DNA from: Novipirellula artificiosorum
Lineage (GTDB): Bacteria; Planctomycetota; Planctomycetia; Pirellulales; Pirellulaceae
Assembly: GCF_007860135.1 (NCBI RefSeq)
Contig: NZ_SJPV01000019.1
Coordinates: forward strand, 1-64,000
Reading direction: 5' to 3'
DNA length: 64,000 nucleotides
The notes under the pieces are model-generated. The model made no database searches. It saw only the letters and a program-made list of their open reading frames with translations, and was not told the origin of the DNA. Positions 53,750 to 62,398 of this stretch are shown piece after piece (the stretch's first letter is position 1; every line of letters begins with the position of its first letter). Position numbers and translations under genes: made by a program.

Positions 53750-54955
53750 ATGCTACGCTGCTCGCGTTTAACGGCCATGCTCTTGGTGTTTTCTTGCTTC
53801 ACTTTATCCGTGGGGTACGCAGACGACGTCACAGCCAAGAGGTCAGCGCCTGCTGTTGAGGCGATTGACCAAGCCATGCAGGCATTTGTTGATTCGGGCG
53901 ATCTGTCGGGCGCCGTAACGCTGGTTGGGCATGATCGCAAAATTGTTCATTATGGTGCGGTGGGTCATGCCGATCTTGACTCGGGAAAACCGATGACACG
54001 ACAGACCCTATTTTCGATCGCGTCGATGACCAAACCGATTACCTCCACAGCAGTGATGATGTTGGTTGAGGAAGGCAAACTTGACCTTGATGACGAGGTC
54101 AGCAAGTTCATTCCTGCTTTCGCCTCCGTCAAACTTAGTAACGGTGAATCGCCACAGCGACAAATCACGCTTCGCGATTGTCTGACTCACACCTCGGGAC
54201 TCCATGGCACGCAAAGTTTTAGCGATTCACTCAGGGAAGCGGTTGACGAATTATCACAACGACCCCTCGCCTTTGAACCCGGCAGCAAATGGAAATACAG
54301 CCCCGGGTTGAACGTCGCCGCAAGGATCGTGGAGATTGTTTCGGAACAACCTTTCGAGGCTTTTCTGCAGAAGCGGATCTTCGACCCCCTGGGAATGAAG
54401 AACACCACCTTCTATCCGGAGTCGAAACAGCAGCGACGGATCGCAACGCAGTACCGCCTTAGCGATGAACGAAAATTGCAGGCGGTCGAAGACAACCGCA
54501 TTACGAATCTCTCGTCTGACCCCAATTGGCCTCGAACGCAAGGTCCGAATCCCTCGGGCGGACTGTACTCCACTGCTCGTGATCTGTTCGCGTTCTATCA
54601 GATGATTCTCAATCAAGGTCAATTCCGTGGCACGCGACTGTTAACCAAGGAATCGATTGAGCAGATGACGTCGCCTCAAACGGCTGACTTGGAAACCGGA
54701 TTTACACCGGGTAACTGCTGGGGACTCGGGTGGTGCATCATTCGCGATCCGCAAGGTGTGTCCGAGATGTTGTCGCCGGGAACCTTTGGCCACGGTGGTG
54801 CGTTCGGCACTCAGGGTTGGGTCGATCCAAAAACCAAAACGATTTCCATCTTGATGATCCAGCGAACCGATTTGCCGAACAGTGACAATTCGGAAATGCG
54901 AGCGGCGCTTCACCGTTCCGCGGCGGAGTCGATTGGGATCGAACCCAGCCGATAA
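53750..54955 (+). CDS. Secreted serine hydrolase, class C beta-lactamase family
   Basis: About 401 residues from ATG 53750. The frame opens at 53372, but the later ATG gives a clean signal peptide (LTAMLLVFSCFTLSVGYA) and avoids overlap with the giant gene. It belongs to the penicillin-binding-protein-like serine hydrolases, which in planctomycetes are more often esterases or peptidases than antibiotic-degrading enzymes. The nucleophile motif SMTK lies at residues 92-95 (S-x-x-K); KYSPGLNV follows at the position of the Tyr-containing second motif. Late in the chain is GHGGAFGTQG at the third (K/H-x-G) motif. All three active-site elements are present. Substrate unknown. Confidence 0.9.
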   Translation: MLRCSRLTAMLLVFSCFTLSVGYADDVTAKRSAPAVEAIDQAMQAFVDSGDLSGAVTLVGHDRKIVHYGAVGHADLDSGKPMTRQTLFSIASMTKPITSTAVMMLVEEGKLDLDDEVSKFIPAFASVKLSNGESPQRQITLRDCLTHTSGLHGTQSFSDSLREAVDELSQRPLAFEPGSKWKYSPGLNVAARIVEIVSEQPFEAFLQKRIFDPLGMKNTTFYPESKQQRRIATQYRLSDERKLQAVEDNRITNLSSDPNWPRTQGPNPSGGLYSTARDLFAFYQMILNQGQFRGTRLLTKESIEQMTSPQTADLETGFTPGNCWGLGWCIIRDPQGVSEMLSPGTFGHGGAFGTQGWVDPKTKTISILMIQRTDLPNSDNSEMRAALHRSAAESIGIEPSR

Positions 54956-54993
54956 GGGCGAGCGGCCATCAGGAATAAGATCGCAAACGAGAA

Positions 54994-55300
54994 ATGCTTC
55001 ATGTACGCTACGACGCAAGATCATACGTCACTCCTGTGAAAGAATTTTTCGTGCATGCTTATCGTGAACCACTCGTCGTTTTATTGCTCCTTGGTCTGTT
55101 CGGTCGTGTTGGGATGTCACAGCCGTATTTGCAGGCGGCGACGACCGATGGTTCCGTCGAGCACTCGCTAGGGGCGATTGTAGACTCGCTTGTTGAAATC
55201 GATGCACTCGTCGACAAGGCGATCGCAGCGGATCAAATCCCCGGAGCGGTTGTTACGATTGGGCATCGGGAAGCGATCGTTTGGAACCGCTCGACCAGGT
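54994..55300 (+). pseudogene. Remnant of a second beta-lactamase-family serine hydrolase
   Basis: A frame beginning at 54994 (or GTG at 55036) encodes a signal-peptide-like stretch (PLVVLLLLGLFGRVGM) and then IDALVDKAIAADQIPGAVVT followed by IGHREAIVW. This aligns with the N terminus of the complete hydrolase just upstream. Similarity stops at about 55285, before the S-x-x-K motif, so the catalytic part is gone. The frame continues by chance into the activase gene, giving a false fusion. Most likely a tandem copy truncated by deletion. Confidence 0.75.
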
Positions 55301-55397
55301 CATGGTCTTGTCCCAAAAAGAAATCGATCAGTTCAAGCAGCGACGGGAGAGCTGTTTGCTGTATGATCAGGGCACTCTCGATGAGGTTCAACCCTAG
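55281..55397 (+). other. 38-codon open tail in a different frame at the deletion scar
   Basis: Directly after the remnant, another frame reads LEPLDQVMVLSQKEIDQFKQ and on to a TAG at 55395-55397. Its composition looks protein-like, as if it were the C terminus of an unrelated lost gene. No family was recognised. Confidence 0.3.
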
Positions 55398-55437
55398 AGT
55401 CTTTTGTGATCTTGGTTTCTCGTTTTGGGGCGGTCCG

Positions 55438-56364
55438 ATGGACCCCGGTGTCGTTTTCAACATTCAACGTTTTTCGATTCATGATGGGCCCGGAATCCGT
55501 ACAACCGTGTTCCTGAAAGGCTGTCCGCTGCAGTGTCCGTGGTGTCATAATCCCGAAAGCCAGGATGCGAAACCAGTGATCGGCTTTCTGCCGGATCGGT
55601 GCATTGGTTGCGAAGCGTGTCTGGAAACTTGTCCTGAAAAGATCGCCGAACCACTTGATTGGAACCCGCAAGGCCGCGGCGATTTGTCGCGGTGCACGAT
55701 TTGTGGTACCTGTACGGAAACATGTCCTGCAGGTGCTCGAAAGTGGATTGGGGACACCTACACCGTCGACGAGTTGATGGCTCAAGTCGATAAGGATCGC
55801 GTTTTTTATGAGGAATCGGGCGGAGGTGTCACCTTTTCTGGTGGCGAGCCCACGACGCCAAGTCGCAATTCGGGATTTTTACTTGCCTGTTTGGAGGCGT
55901 GTGAAGAGCAAGGCTACCACCGCACGGTCGATACCTCGGGCTTTACGCCACGCAAAATCATGATGTCGGTCGCAGCGCGGACGGATCTCTTTCTTTATGA
56001 TCTGAAGCATATGGATGATCGCCTGCACCGCCAGCACGTTGGCGTCAGCAACCAGCCGATCCTGGAAAATCTGAAGGCGATCAGCGATTATGGGTCGGAG
56101 GTTTGGATACGCATTCCTTTGATCCCCAGCGTGAATGACGATCGGAGTAATCTTGACGCGACGGCCGCCTTTGTGGCGGGTTTGAGCAAAACCTATCCGG
56201 TTTTCCTGCTTCCGTACCACAACACGGGGAGCGACAAACACCGACGACTTGGGACAAGCAATTTGATGCAAGAGATTTCACCACCGACGCAAGAACAGAC
56301 CGAAACGGCTGCGGAACGGTTCCGCTTGCTTGGTCTCGACGTCACCATCGGAGGCTCACGATGA
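55438..56364 (+). CDS. Glycyl-radical enzyme activase (radical SAM), partner of HypD
   Basis: 308 residues from ATG 55438; the frame reaches back to 54994 but the upstream part is a pseudogene. It cleaves S-adenosylmethionine to place the glycyl radical on the enzyme encoded next. The SAM-cluster motif C-x3-C-x2-C is GCPLQCPWCHNPE (Cys29, 33, 36). Two ferredoxin-type 4Fe-4S motifs follow: CIGCEACLETCPE and CTICGTCTETCPAG. GGGVTFSGGEPT is the glycine-rich SAM-binding strand. The two extra clusters mark it as a catabolic GRE activase rather than the short PFL type. Its stop overlaps the HypD start (ATGA), so the two are translationally coupled. Confidence 0.93.
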   Translation: MDPGVVFNIQRFSIHDGPGIRTTVFLKGCPLQCPWCHNPESQDAKPVIGFLPDRCIGCEACLETCPEKIAEPLDWNPQGRGDLSRCTICGTCTETCPAGARKWIGDTYTVDELMAQVDKDRVFYEESGGGVTFSGGEPTTPSRNSGFLLACLEACEEQGYHRTVDTSGFTPRKIMMSVAARTDLFLYDLKHMDDRLHRQHVGVSNQPILENLKAISDYGSEVWIRIPLIPSVNDDRSNLDATAAFVAGLSKTYPVFLLPYHNTGSDKHRRLGTSNLMQEISPPTQEQTETAAERFRLLGLDVTIGGSR

Positions 56365-58724
56365 TGAAGGAACGAGTTTGCCGACTGAGGCAGCGAAGCG
56401 TCGAAACGAAGCCGTCGATTTCGGCCGAACGGGCCGAGCTACTGACTCAGTTCTACAGGGAGCACGAGGGCAAGCACTCGGTGCCAGTTCTGCGAGCGAT
56501 GTCCTTTCAGTACCTCTGTGAGCACAAGACGATCTTCATCGGAGAAGACGAGTTGATTGTGGGCGAACGGGGACCGCGTCCTGCGGTCACGCCAACGTTC
56601 CCTGAATTGACCTGCCACAGCATCGAAGACTTGGAAATTCTCAACATCCGCGAAAAAACCAGCTACGACGTCCCCGATCGAGTGATCGCCGCCTACGAAG
56701 CCGAAGTGATTCCCTATTGGCGTGGTCGGTCGATTCGTGACCGCGTCTTCCCGTTATTGCCACCGTCGTGGCACGATGCCTATGAAGCAGGCGTGTTCAC
56801 GGAGTTCATGGAGCAACGTGCTCCGGGGCATACGGTTGCAGATGGAAAAATCTATCAAAAAGGATTGCTCGATTTTAAGCAGGAAATCGCTGAATCGATC
56901 GCCTGCCTTGACTTCATCCATGATGCCCACGCGTTTCAAAAGCGGGAACAATTGTGGGCCATGACGATCGCGGCGGATGCGGCCATTCGTTTTGCCCAGC
57001 GGCATGCGGAGCTTGCCCGAACCATGGCATCCGCAACCGAGGATCCGCTGCGAAGAGTGGAGCTCGAACAGATCGCAGCCACCTGCGATCGTGTGCCAGC
57101 CAACCGACCGCGAACGTTTCGTGAAGCACTGCAAGCGTACTGGTTCTATCATCTTGGAGTGATCACCGAGCTGAATGGATGGGATTCGTTCAACCCGGGA
57201 CACCTCGACCACCATCTTGGACCGTTTTACGAGAAGGAAACGGCCGATGGAACGCTTACTCGTGAATCGGCAAAAGAGCTCCTGGAATGTTGGTGGATCA
57301 AATTCAATAATCATCCCGCGCCTCCCAAGGTGGGCGTGACGGCGGCGGAAAGTGGTACCTACACCGACTTTGCGAATATCAATATCGGTGGGCTCCGCCG
57401 TGATGGTTCGGACGCCGTGAACGAGGTGTCGTACCTGCTGCTTGAAGTGATCGATGAAATGCATCTGTTGCAGCCGAGCAACAATATCCAACTTTCGCGT
57501 AAGAACCCTGATCGGTTTGTGAAGGCAGCTGCCAGGGTGATTCGCCAGGGCTACGGCTTTCCATCGGTGTTCAATGCCGATGGCGTCGTGGAACAGTTGC
57601 TGCGACAAGGAAAACGTGTGGAAGACGCTCGCGAGGGCGGCACCAGCGGATGCGTCGAATCGGGCGCGTTTGGCAAAGAAGCTTACATCTTGACCGGGTA
57701 TTTCAATCTCGTCAAAGTCCTTGAACTGACGCTTCACAACGGCATCGACCCTCGCACGGGAAAACAGTTGGGCCCGCAAACGGGTGATCCTCGGAGCTTT
57801 GCGTCGTTCGATGAATTGTTCGAGGCGTGGCGTCAACAAGTGCAACACTTCGTGGATCTGAAGTTGACCGGAAATCATGTCTTTGAACAAATGTATGCGC
57901 AAAATGCTCCGGCCCCTTTCTTATCGATCATCACCGATGACTGCATTCGCAACGGCAAAGACTACAACGCGGGCGGAGCGCGTTACAACACCAACTACAT
58001 TCAAGGGGTTGGCATTGGAAGCCTGAGTGATAGCTTCTCGGCGATCCAACATCACGTGTACAGAGAAAACACGGTGAAGCTCGATGAATTGCTTACGGCG
58101 ATCGACAGCGACTTCCAATCAAACGAACGATTGCGACAGAGCTTGTTGAACAAAACCCCCAAGTATGGCAATGACGATGCGGCTGCGGACGAGTTGATGG
58201 TCCGTTGCTTCAATGCGTTCTTTGACGCGGTCGAGGGCCGGCCCAATACCAAAGGGGGCGAATACCACATCGACATGCTGCCCACGACTTGCCACGTCTA
58301 TTTTGGTACGGTCACCGGTGCAACCGCGGACGGTCGGCAAGCAGGCATGCCGCTATCGGAGGGGATTTCTCCGGTGCAGGGTGCCGATCGCAATGGCCCA
58401 ACGGCCGTGCTGAAATCCGCTGCGAAAATGGATCATGTGAAAACGGGTGGAACGCTCTTGAACATCAAGTTCACGCCGCAGCTGCTCAAAGGCGACGAGG
58501 GGATCAATCACATGTCCCATTTGATCCGCAGTTACTTCAAGCTGGACAGCCACCATGTCCAGTTCAATGTCGTCAGCGCCGCGAAGCTTCGCGAAGCCCA
58601 AGCCGACCCCGATCGGTATCGGGATCTGATTGTGCGAGTTGCTGGTTACAGCGACTACTTTTGTGATCTTTCGAAAGCGCTTCAAGACGAGATCATTACT
58701 CGAACGGAACACGAGTCGTTTTAA
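56361..58724 (+). CDS. hypD: Glycyl-radical enzyme, trans-4-hydroxy-L-proline dehydratase
   Basis: 787 residues, the length of HypD. HypD dehydrates trans-4-hydroxyproline to 1-pyrroline-5-carboxylate by radical chemistry and is inactivated by oxygen. Visible are the thiyl Cys431 in GGTSGCVESGAFG with Glu433; the glycyl-radical Gly762 in RVAGYSDYF; the substrate-pocket stretch FTEFMEQRAPGHTV; and NKTPKYGNDD. Compared from memory with the clostridial HypD, the Cys, Glu and Gly positions are each offset by three, and long stretches agree (PGHTV, GGARYNT, YIQGVGIG, MDHVKTGGTLLN). GGAGG precedes the ATG. Other GREs such as choline or isethionate lyases fit less well. No proC is seen nearby. Confidence 0.88.
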   Translation: MMKERVCRLRQRSVETKPSISAERAELLTQFYREHEGKHSVPVLRAMSFQYLCEHKTIFIGEDELIVGERGPRPAVTPTFPELTCHSIEDLEILNIREKTSYDVPDRVIAAYEAEVIPYWRGRSIRDRVFPLLPPSWHDAYEAGVFTEFMEQRAPGHTVADGKIYQKGLLDFKQEIAESIACLDFIHDAHAFQKREQLWAMTIAADAAIRFAQRHAELARTMASATEDPLRRVELEQIAATCDRVPANRPRTFREALQAYWFYHLGVITELNGWDSFNPGHLDHHLGPFYEKETADGTLTRESAKELLECWWIKFNNHPAPPKVGVTAAESGTYTDFANINIGGLRRDGSDAVNEVSYLLLEVIDEMHLLQPSNNIQLSRKNPDRFVKAAARVIRQGYGFPSVFNADGVVEQLLRQGKRVEDAREGGTSGCVESGAFGKEAYILTGYFNLVKVLELTLHNGIDPRTGKQLGPQTGDPRSFASFDELFEAWRQQVQHFVDLKLTGNHVFEQMYAQNAPAPFLSIITDDCIRNGKDYNAGGARYNTNYIQGVGIGSLSDSFSAIQHHVYRENTVKLDELLTAIDSDFQSNERLRQSLLNKTPKYGNDDAAADELMVRCFNAFFDAVEGRPNTKGGEYHIDMLPTTCHVYFGTVTGATADGRQAGMPLSEGISPVQGADRNGPTAVLKSAAKMDHVKTGGTLLNIKFTPQLLKGDEGINHMSHLIRSYFKLDSHHVQFNVVSAAKLREAQADPDRYRDLIVRVAGYSDYFCDLSKALQDEIITRTEHESF

Positions 58725-58756
58725 GCATCGCGTGAACAACAAGTGACGACTTTGGT

Positions 58757-58807
58757 AGTGGACGAGGCCACCAGTCCCGTGTTGCAGGACTCGTGGCCTC
58801 GTCCACT
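58757..58807. repeat. Long hairpin after hypD
   Basis: A 21-base inverted repeat with one mismatch (58757-58777 with 58787-58807, 9-base loop); the arm begins AGTGGACGAGGCCAC. It lies 33 bases past the hypD stop. There is no T-run, so it is more likely a dispersed palindromic repeat than a canonical terminator, though it may stop transcription. Confidence 0.7.
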
Positions 58808-58988
58808 TCTATGAAATGTTTGCTGCTGTCAAGTGACTGTTGTGTTGGGGTGGTTGTTGATTGAGTTTGCGTTTAAACGATCCGGTTCCCCATTCTTCTA
58901 TCCGAGCTCTGATGGCCCAAGTAGAAACCGTGCTGGAATTTCATGTTGTCATCGCAGCCCGTTTTCCCTCTCCCTCGCTTAGGCTCGA

Positions 58989-59007
58989 CCTCTCCCAGAG
59001 GGAGAGG
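58989..59007. repeat. Short perfect hairpin (CCTCTCCC/GGGAGAGG)
   Basis: An 8-bp perfect stem with the 3-base loop AGA, preceded by CCCTCTCCCTCGC. Such CTCTCCC-rich palindromes are common dispersed intergenic repeats in GC-rich bacteria. Confidence 0.55.
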
Positions 59008-59225
59008 TAAATCTTGTAAGTCTCTTTCAATCAACAACTTAAAAACTGCCACGACCTGTCCAACGCATGGAACACATTCGGACCAGGAGCCAAAACAATT
59101 TCACCGGATTAGGATGTGGGGTACAACGAGCGCTGCGCAGGCAGGATTCCCATCACACTACCCCAATCCGCTCCACAGAGGGGGTGGCGAGAGGTCCGTA
59201 AACGCTTATTGTCAGCCACTTAGAA

Positions 59226-59352
59226 CCTCTCCGAAAAGGGGTCTGACCCTTTGTCGACCGACGTTTCGATTGCTCAAAAACTCGTTGTTTTCCAATGGAT
59301 TCGCTACCGATACGCTCAGACCAAGAGAGGGTCAGACCCCTTTTCGGATAGG
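59226..59352. repeat. REP-like inverted pair
   Basis: Two 27-base arms (59226-59252 and 59326-59352) are inverted copies with two mismatches, 73 bases apart. Each arm contains CCGAAAAGGGGTCTGACCC, itself partly palindromic around GGTCTGACC. The layout is that of a bacterial interspersed mosaic (REP doublet) mobilised by a RAYT-type Y1 transposase elsewhere. Confidence 0.7.
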
Positions 59353-59600
59353 TTTTTAATAACGACAAGCCCCCCGATAACCAGGGCATTTAACGATTCC
59401 GTAACAATTTGTAACGTCTGCTCATTGATTTCAGTGGTTTCTTTTTCTAAAATAAGCAAGAATAAGGGGAACATCTGCGCCTCAATCCCGTTCAAAGGGT
59501 TGATTGGGGCCGCTGTTTGGTCCACCTGCGTCGCGTGGTTGCGTTTCTCGCTCAGCATCTTCTCCGAAGTGCATTCTTTCCTACTTCTCTTAAAGAGGCA

Positions 59601-60857
59601 ATGATGAAATCAAATCCTGGAAGCCAGAATCGTCTTGGCTTCACCCTTGTCGAGCTCTTGGTGGTGATCGCGATCATCGGGGTGCTTGTGGGGCTATTGT
59701 TGCCTGCGGTCCAGGCAGCTCGTGAAGCGGCTCGCCGTATGAGTTGCAGCAACAATGTCAAGCAGCTTGGCTTGGCAATTCACAATTACCATTCCGCTTT
59801 TAACCAACTGCCACAGGAGCTGTCCGGTCCTCACCGTTCGCCGCTTTGGCTGCACGAACAAGCGCCTCCTGGCGACCAGTGGCAAGTGCAACGCCTCGAC
59901 ATGAACTGCATGGGAACCAACAGTTTCTTGGTGGCTCTGCTTCCCTTCGTCGAACAACAACCTCTTTGGGAACAAATCTCCAATCCTCGCGACAACAACG
60001 GTGACGGCATCGTCGACATCGGTCCGTTCGGTTACGCAGCGGACTCCGACGCGGGTAACAATTACGAGCCTTGGTTGACCGAGGTTCCTGGTTTTCGCTG
60101 CCCAAGTGACCCCGGTACCGGGGCTCCCGCACACGGCCGAAGCAATTACGGTGCATGCATGGGCGATGCTCATGACTACCAAATGCAAGGCACGTGGGAA
60201 TGGGACATGACCGCTCGAAAGGGCTGGCCCGCAGAGCGTTCACCCGCTGCGACGCGTGGTATGTTCATTGGACGTACTCCGACGCGATTCCGAGATGTTC
60301 TTGATGGTTTGGCCAACACCGTGATGTGTGGCGAACACGCAACCGACTTGAATGACCAGGACGTTCGAACGAACGCGCTCAATGACGGTGCCTGCCGTTT
60401 GGATTACGCTCCGACGGTTCAAGCTTGGAAAGACCCGCTCCGTCCCACCAATTGGAACGACACGGCGGACTTGAATTGCAATTCGGGCACAGGCTGGACC
60501 CTGCGATATGGTCGCGGTTTCCGCTGGCACAGCGGTTACATCAACGACACCGGCTTCACCACGATTGGGCCTCCGAACTCGGCATCGTGTGCCTTCAACA
60601 CCGGCGACTGGTTCCCCCATCGTGATGGGGGCATCTACTCGGCCAGCAGCCGCCATCAAGGCGGTTGTCATGTCGCGATGGGTGACGGGGCGGTGAAGTT
60701 CATCACCGATTCGATCGAAGCCGGCAACCAAGACGCCGACCCGGTAAAATGGGACGGAACCGGCCTCAGCCGACCAGGCTCCAAGAGTCCCTACGGTTTG
60801 TGGGGTGCTCTCGGTACGCGTTCTTCGAAGGAAACGGCCAGCACGGGCGATCTATAG
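59601..60857 (+). CDS. DUF1559 pseudopilin-like protein
   Basis: About 418 residues from ATG 59601 (or 59604); AGAGG lies just upstream, whereas the open frame from 59517 lacks features. The N terminus [19 protein letters not shown] is a type IV prepilin/pseudopilin signal with cleavage before Phe, followed by [17 protein letters not shown] and [14 protein letters not shown], the DUF1559 signature. The C terminus has [15 protein letters not shown], the H-x-G-x-DG strand of the family. This is a hugely expanded planctomycete family, probably exported through a type II secretion/pilus-like route; function unknown. A lipoprotein gene follows. Confidence 0.93.
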   Translation: MMKSNPGSQNRLGFTLVELLVVIAIIGVLVGLLLPAVQAAREAARRMSCSNNVKQLGLAIHNYHSAFNQLPQELSGPHRSPLWLHEQAPPGDQWQVQRLDMNCMGTNSFLVALLPFVEQQPLWEQISNPRDNNGDGIVDIGPFGYAADSDAGNNYEPWLTEVPGFRCPSDPGTGAPAHGRSNYGACMGDAHDYQMQGTWEWDMTARKGWPAERSPAATRGMFIGRTPTRFRDVLDGLANTVMCGEHATDLNDQDVRTNALNDGACRLDYAPTVQAWKDPLRPTNWNDTADLNCNSGTGWTLRYGRGFRWHSGYINDTGFTTIGPPNSASCAFNTGDWFPHRDGGIYSASSRHQGGCHVAMGDGAVKFITDSIEAGNQDADPVKWDGTGLSRPGSKSPYGLWGALGTRSSKETASTGDL

Positions 60858-60891
60858 GATCGCTGTCTGACATTCGACTTCATGTATTCTC

Positions 60892-60924
60892 CCTCAGCCC
60901 GTTTGCCCTTCAGACGGGCTGAGG
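60892..60924 (+). terminator. Hairpin between the DUF1559 gene and the lipoprotein gene
   Basis: A perfect 11-bp stem (60892-60902 with 60914-60924, arm CCTCAGCCCGT) and an 11-base loop, followed only by GTTTCAA. It may attenuate transcription or stabilise the upstream mRNA. Confidence 0.55.
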
Positions 60925-60957
60925 TTTCAACAGCTTATGTTTAGGATTTTCCCACCG

Positions 60958-61131
60958 ATGAAGTACCTCACTTCCTTACTTGCATTGATGCTCCTTACCG
61001 CCGTAATCGGCTGCGGTGAAAAGAAGGCCGGCGTTGTTGCCGACCCCGACGAGTATGAGCAATACGAAACGCCTCCTGGAGCCATGGAACAAGCTCAGAA
61101 AGAAGCGCAAGCCGCTGCTCAAGGTAGCTAG
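60958..61131 (+). CDS. Small lipoprotein
   Basis: 57 residues from ATG 60958 (the frame opens at 60937). The signal sequence YLTSLLALMLLTAVIGCGEK contains a lipobox V-I-G-C, with Cys about residue 19 for lipid attachment. The mature part is short, acidic and Ala/Gln-rich with EQYETPPGAMEQAQKEAQAA. A lipoprotein of this kind commonly follows DUF1559 genes in planctomycetes, suggesting a shared envelope function. No domain recognised. Confidence 0.75.
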   Translation: MKYLTSLLALMLLTAVIGCGEKKAGVVADPDEYEQYETPPGAMEQAQKEAQAAAQGS

Positions 61132-61193
61132 TTTCGTTTGAACTTCTCCCGCAACGGAACTCAACAAGTTGGTTGCGTGAACGATTCCCAATC

Positions 61194-61229
61194 AGCGGTC
61201 CGTCTTTTCAGATTGGCCGCTGTTTTTTT
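61194..61229 (+). terminator. Rho-independent terminator after the lipoprotein gene
   Basis: AGCGGTC (61194-61200) pairs with GGCCGCT (61215-61221), with one G-T wobble, followed by GTTTTTTT to 61229. A convincing terminator for the DUF1559/lipoprotein unit. Confidence 0.7.
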
Positions 61230-61270
61230 GACCTCACCCTGATGCCTCCGCCATGGAGGCCCGCTCACCA

Positions 61271-62398
61271 TCAGGACGATGCAAACAATCTTTCCATCGC
61301 ATCGTCAAACCTCGCGATTGATTTCTCGGCCGCCAATTGCTGGATCTCCGATCTCGCCTGGAACGATGCCTCACGAAGTCGCTGTGGATCCGTTAATTGG
61401 GCAATCCGTTCGACCGCATCGTCCAAGCTGCTGTAGCGAAAACGGTCGCTAACCAACTCGGGATAGCTAAGCCGATCGGGAAGAATCGGAATGGCGCCAG
61501 CATCGATCGCTTCACAAACCGCGATCCCAAAAAACTCGTGCTCCGCGGTCGACACAATAAAATCGATCTGGCGAAGCGACTCATGATACTCGGCCGTCGA
61601 TTCCGCAAACCCATCGACAAGAATCCTCGCCCCGAATGCTTGCCGAACACGACGCAGGGCCGCAGGCGTTTCCGCCGATCGCTGTCCGAGTAGCACCAGC
61701 CGAAAATCGATGCCACGATCCTGCAGCCGCTGCAGCAACTCATAAAATTGATCCGGCCGTTTGTCGTGCTCCCATCGTGCTACCCAGCCGATCCGAGGGT
61801 GCCCCGCAAAGGCTTCCCCAGACGCCCGATGCTCAGCACCTCGAGTGCAGGGGATTGGCTCAAAGCCCGGCGGAATCACCTCGGATTTGCGTCGCAACCT
61901 CGCAAAATCGTGGATCGAAAGTGAATCCGGCATGCGGCGCACCATCGACTCCGCCGCTTCAAGGAAGCCATCGCAATGGTAGCGAGAATTGAAATAGCAA
62001 CGATCCGCCGCGAACATGCTCAACAAGTTGGTGTAGCCATAATGAAGATCGTGACGGGCTTCGGGGGACAAGGGGTACATCCATTGGTTTTCATGGAAAT
62101 AGATGATGCTCACCGCGCTGAACAACTGCGGTGATCGCACGAGCCCTCGCCACGAAGGCAGATCCAACATCGACGAACAAGCGACCACATCAAAGGGCGG
62201 TTCGCCGTCACCTTGCCGCTGGTCAACCATTCGGTCAGCGGCAACCGCAAGGTCCAGCGCCGAGGACCGCATGCGCCACTTCCAATGGACGGGTTTACCG
62301 CGAAGCACCGACCAATCGTGACGACTGCGACGAACGATGCTGTCGGCAAACGCCCGATGGCTGCCACCGTAATAGGGCTCGATCAACAGGCAATGCAT
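61271..62398 (-). CDS. GTDC1/DUF3524-type glycosyltransferase (tRNA-queuosine mannosyltransferase family)
   Basis: 375 residues, single GT-B-like glycosyltransferase. The N terminus LLIEPYYGGSHRAFAD and the motif YFHENQWMYP are diagnostic of the DUF3524/GTDC1 family. RIGWVARWEHDKRPDQFYEL and EHEFFGIAVCEAIDAGAIPI (nucleotide-sugar binding, EFFGIAxxEA) form the C-terminal Rossmann half. In animals this family adds mannose to queuosine in tRNA-Asp; the bacterial substrate is not established here, so tRNA modification is an inference. ATG at 62398 with AGG upstream. It is convergent with the DUF1559/lipoprotein unit and divergent from the arsR-type gene. Confidence 0.85.
   Translation of the reverse strand: MHCLLIEPYYGGSHRAFADSIVRRSRHDWSVLRGKPVHWKWRMRSSALDLAVAADRMVDQRQGDGEPPFDVVACSSMLDLPSWRGLVRSPQLFSAVSIIYFHENQWMYPLSPEARHDLHYGYTNLLSMFAADRCYFNSRYHCDGFLEAAESMVRRMPDSLSIHDFARLRRKSEVIPPGFEPIPCTRGAEHRASGEAFAGHPRIGWVARWEHDKRPDQFYELLQRLQDRGIDFRLVLLGQRSAETPAALRRVRQAFGARILVDGFAESTAEYHESLRQIDFIVSTAEHEFFGIAVCEAIDAGAIPILPDRLSYPELVSDRFRYSSLDDAVERIAQLTDPQRLREASFQARSEIQQLAAEKSIARFDDAMERLFASS

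Larger units (their letters stand above)
58725..59600. other. 876-bp repeat-rich intergenic region
   Basis: No credible gene; the open frame at 58943-59359 is repetitive and has no family features. It holds three unrelated palindromic elements (listed separately) and presumably the promoter of the DUF1559 gene. It looks like a collecting site for dispersed repeats. Confidence 0.6.

Noticed and set aside
54994-56364. 456-residue fusion of a beta-lactamase-like N terminus with a radical SAM activase
   Set aside because: The N-terminal part stops before its active site and the activase has its own start at 55438; the joined frame is a coincidence of a deletion scar.
58943-59359. 138-codon plus-strand frame in the repeat-rich gap
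   Set aside because: Built largely from palindromic repeats; no ribosome-binding site or domain.
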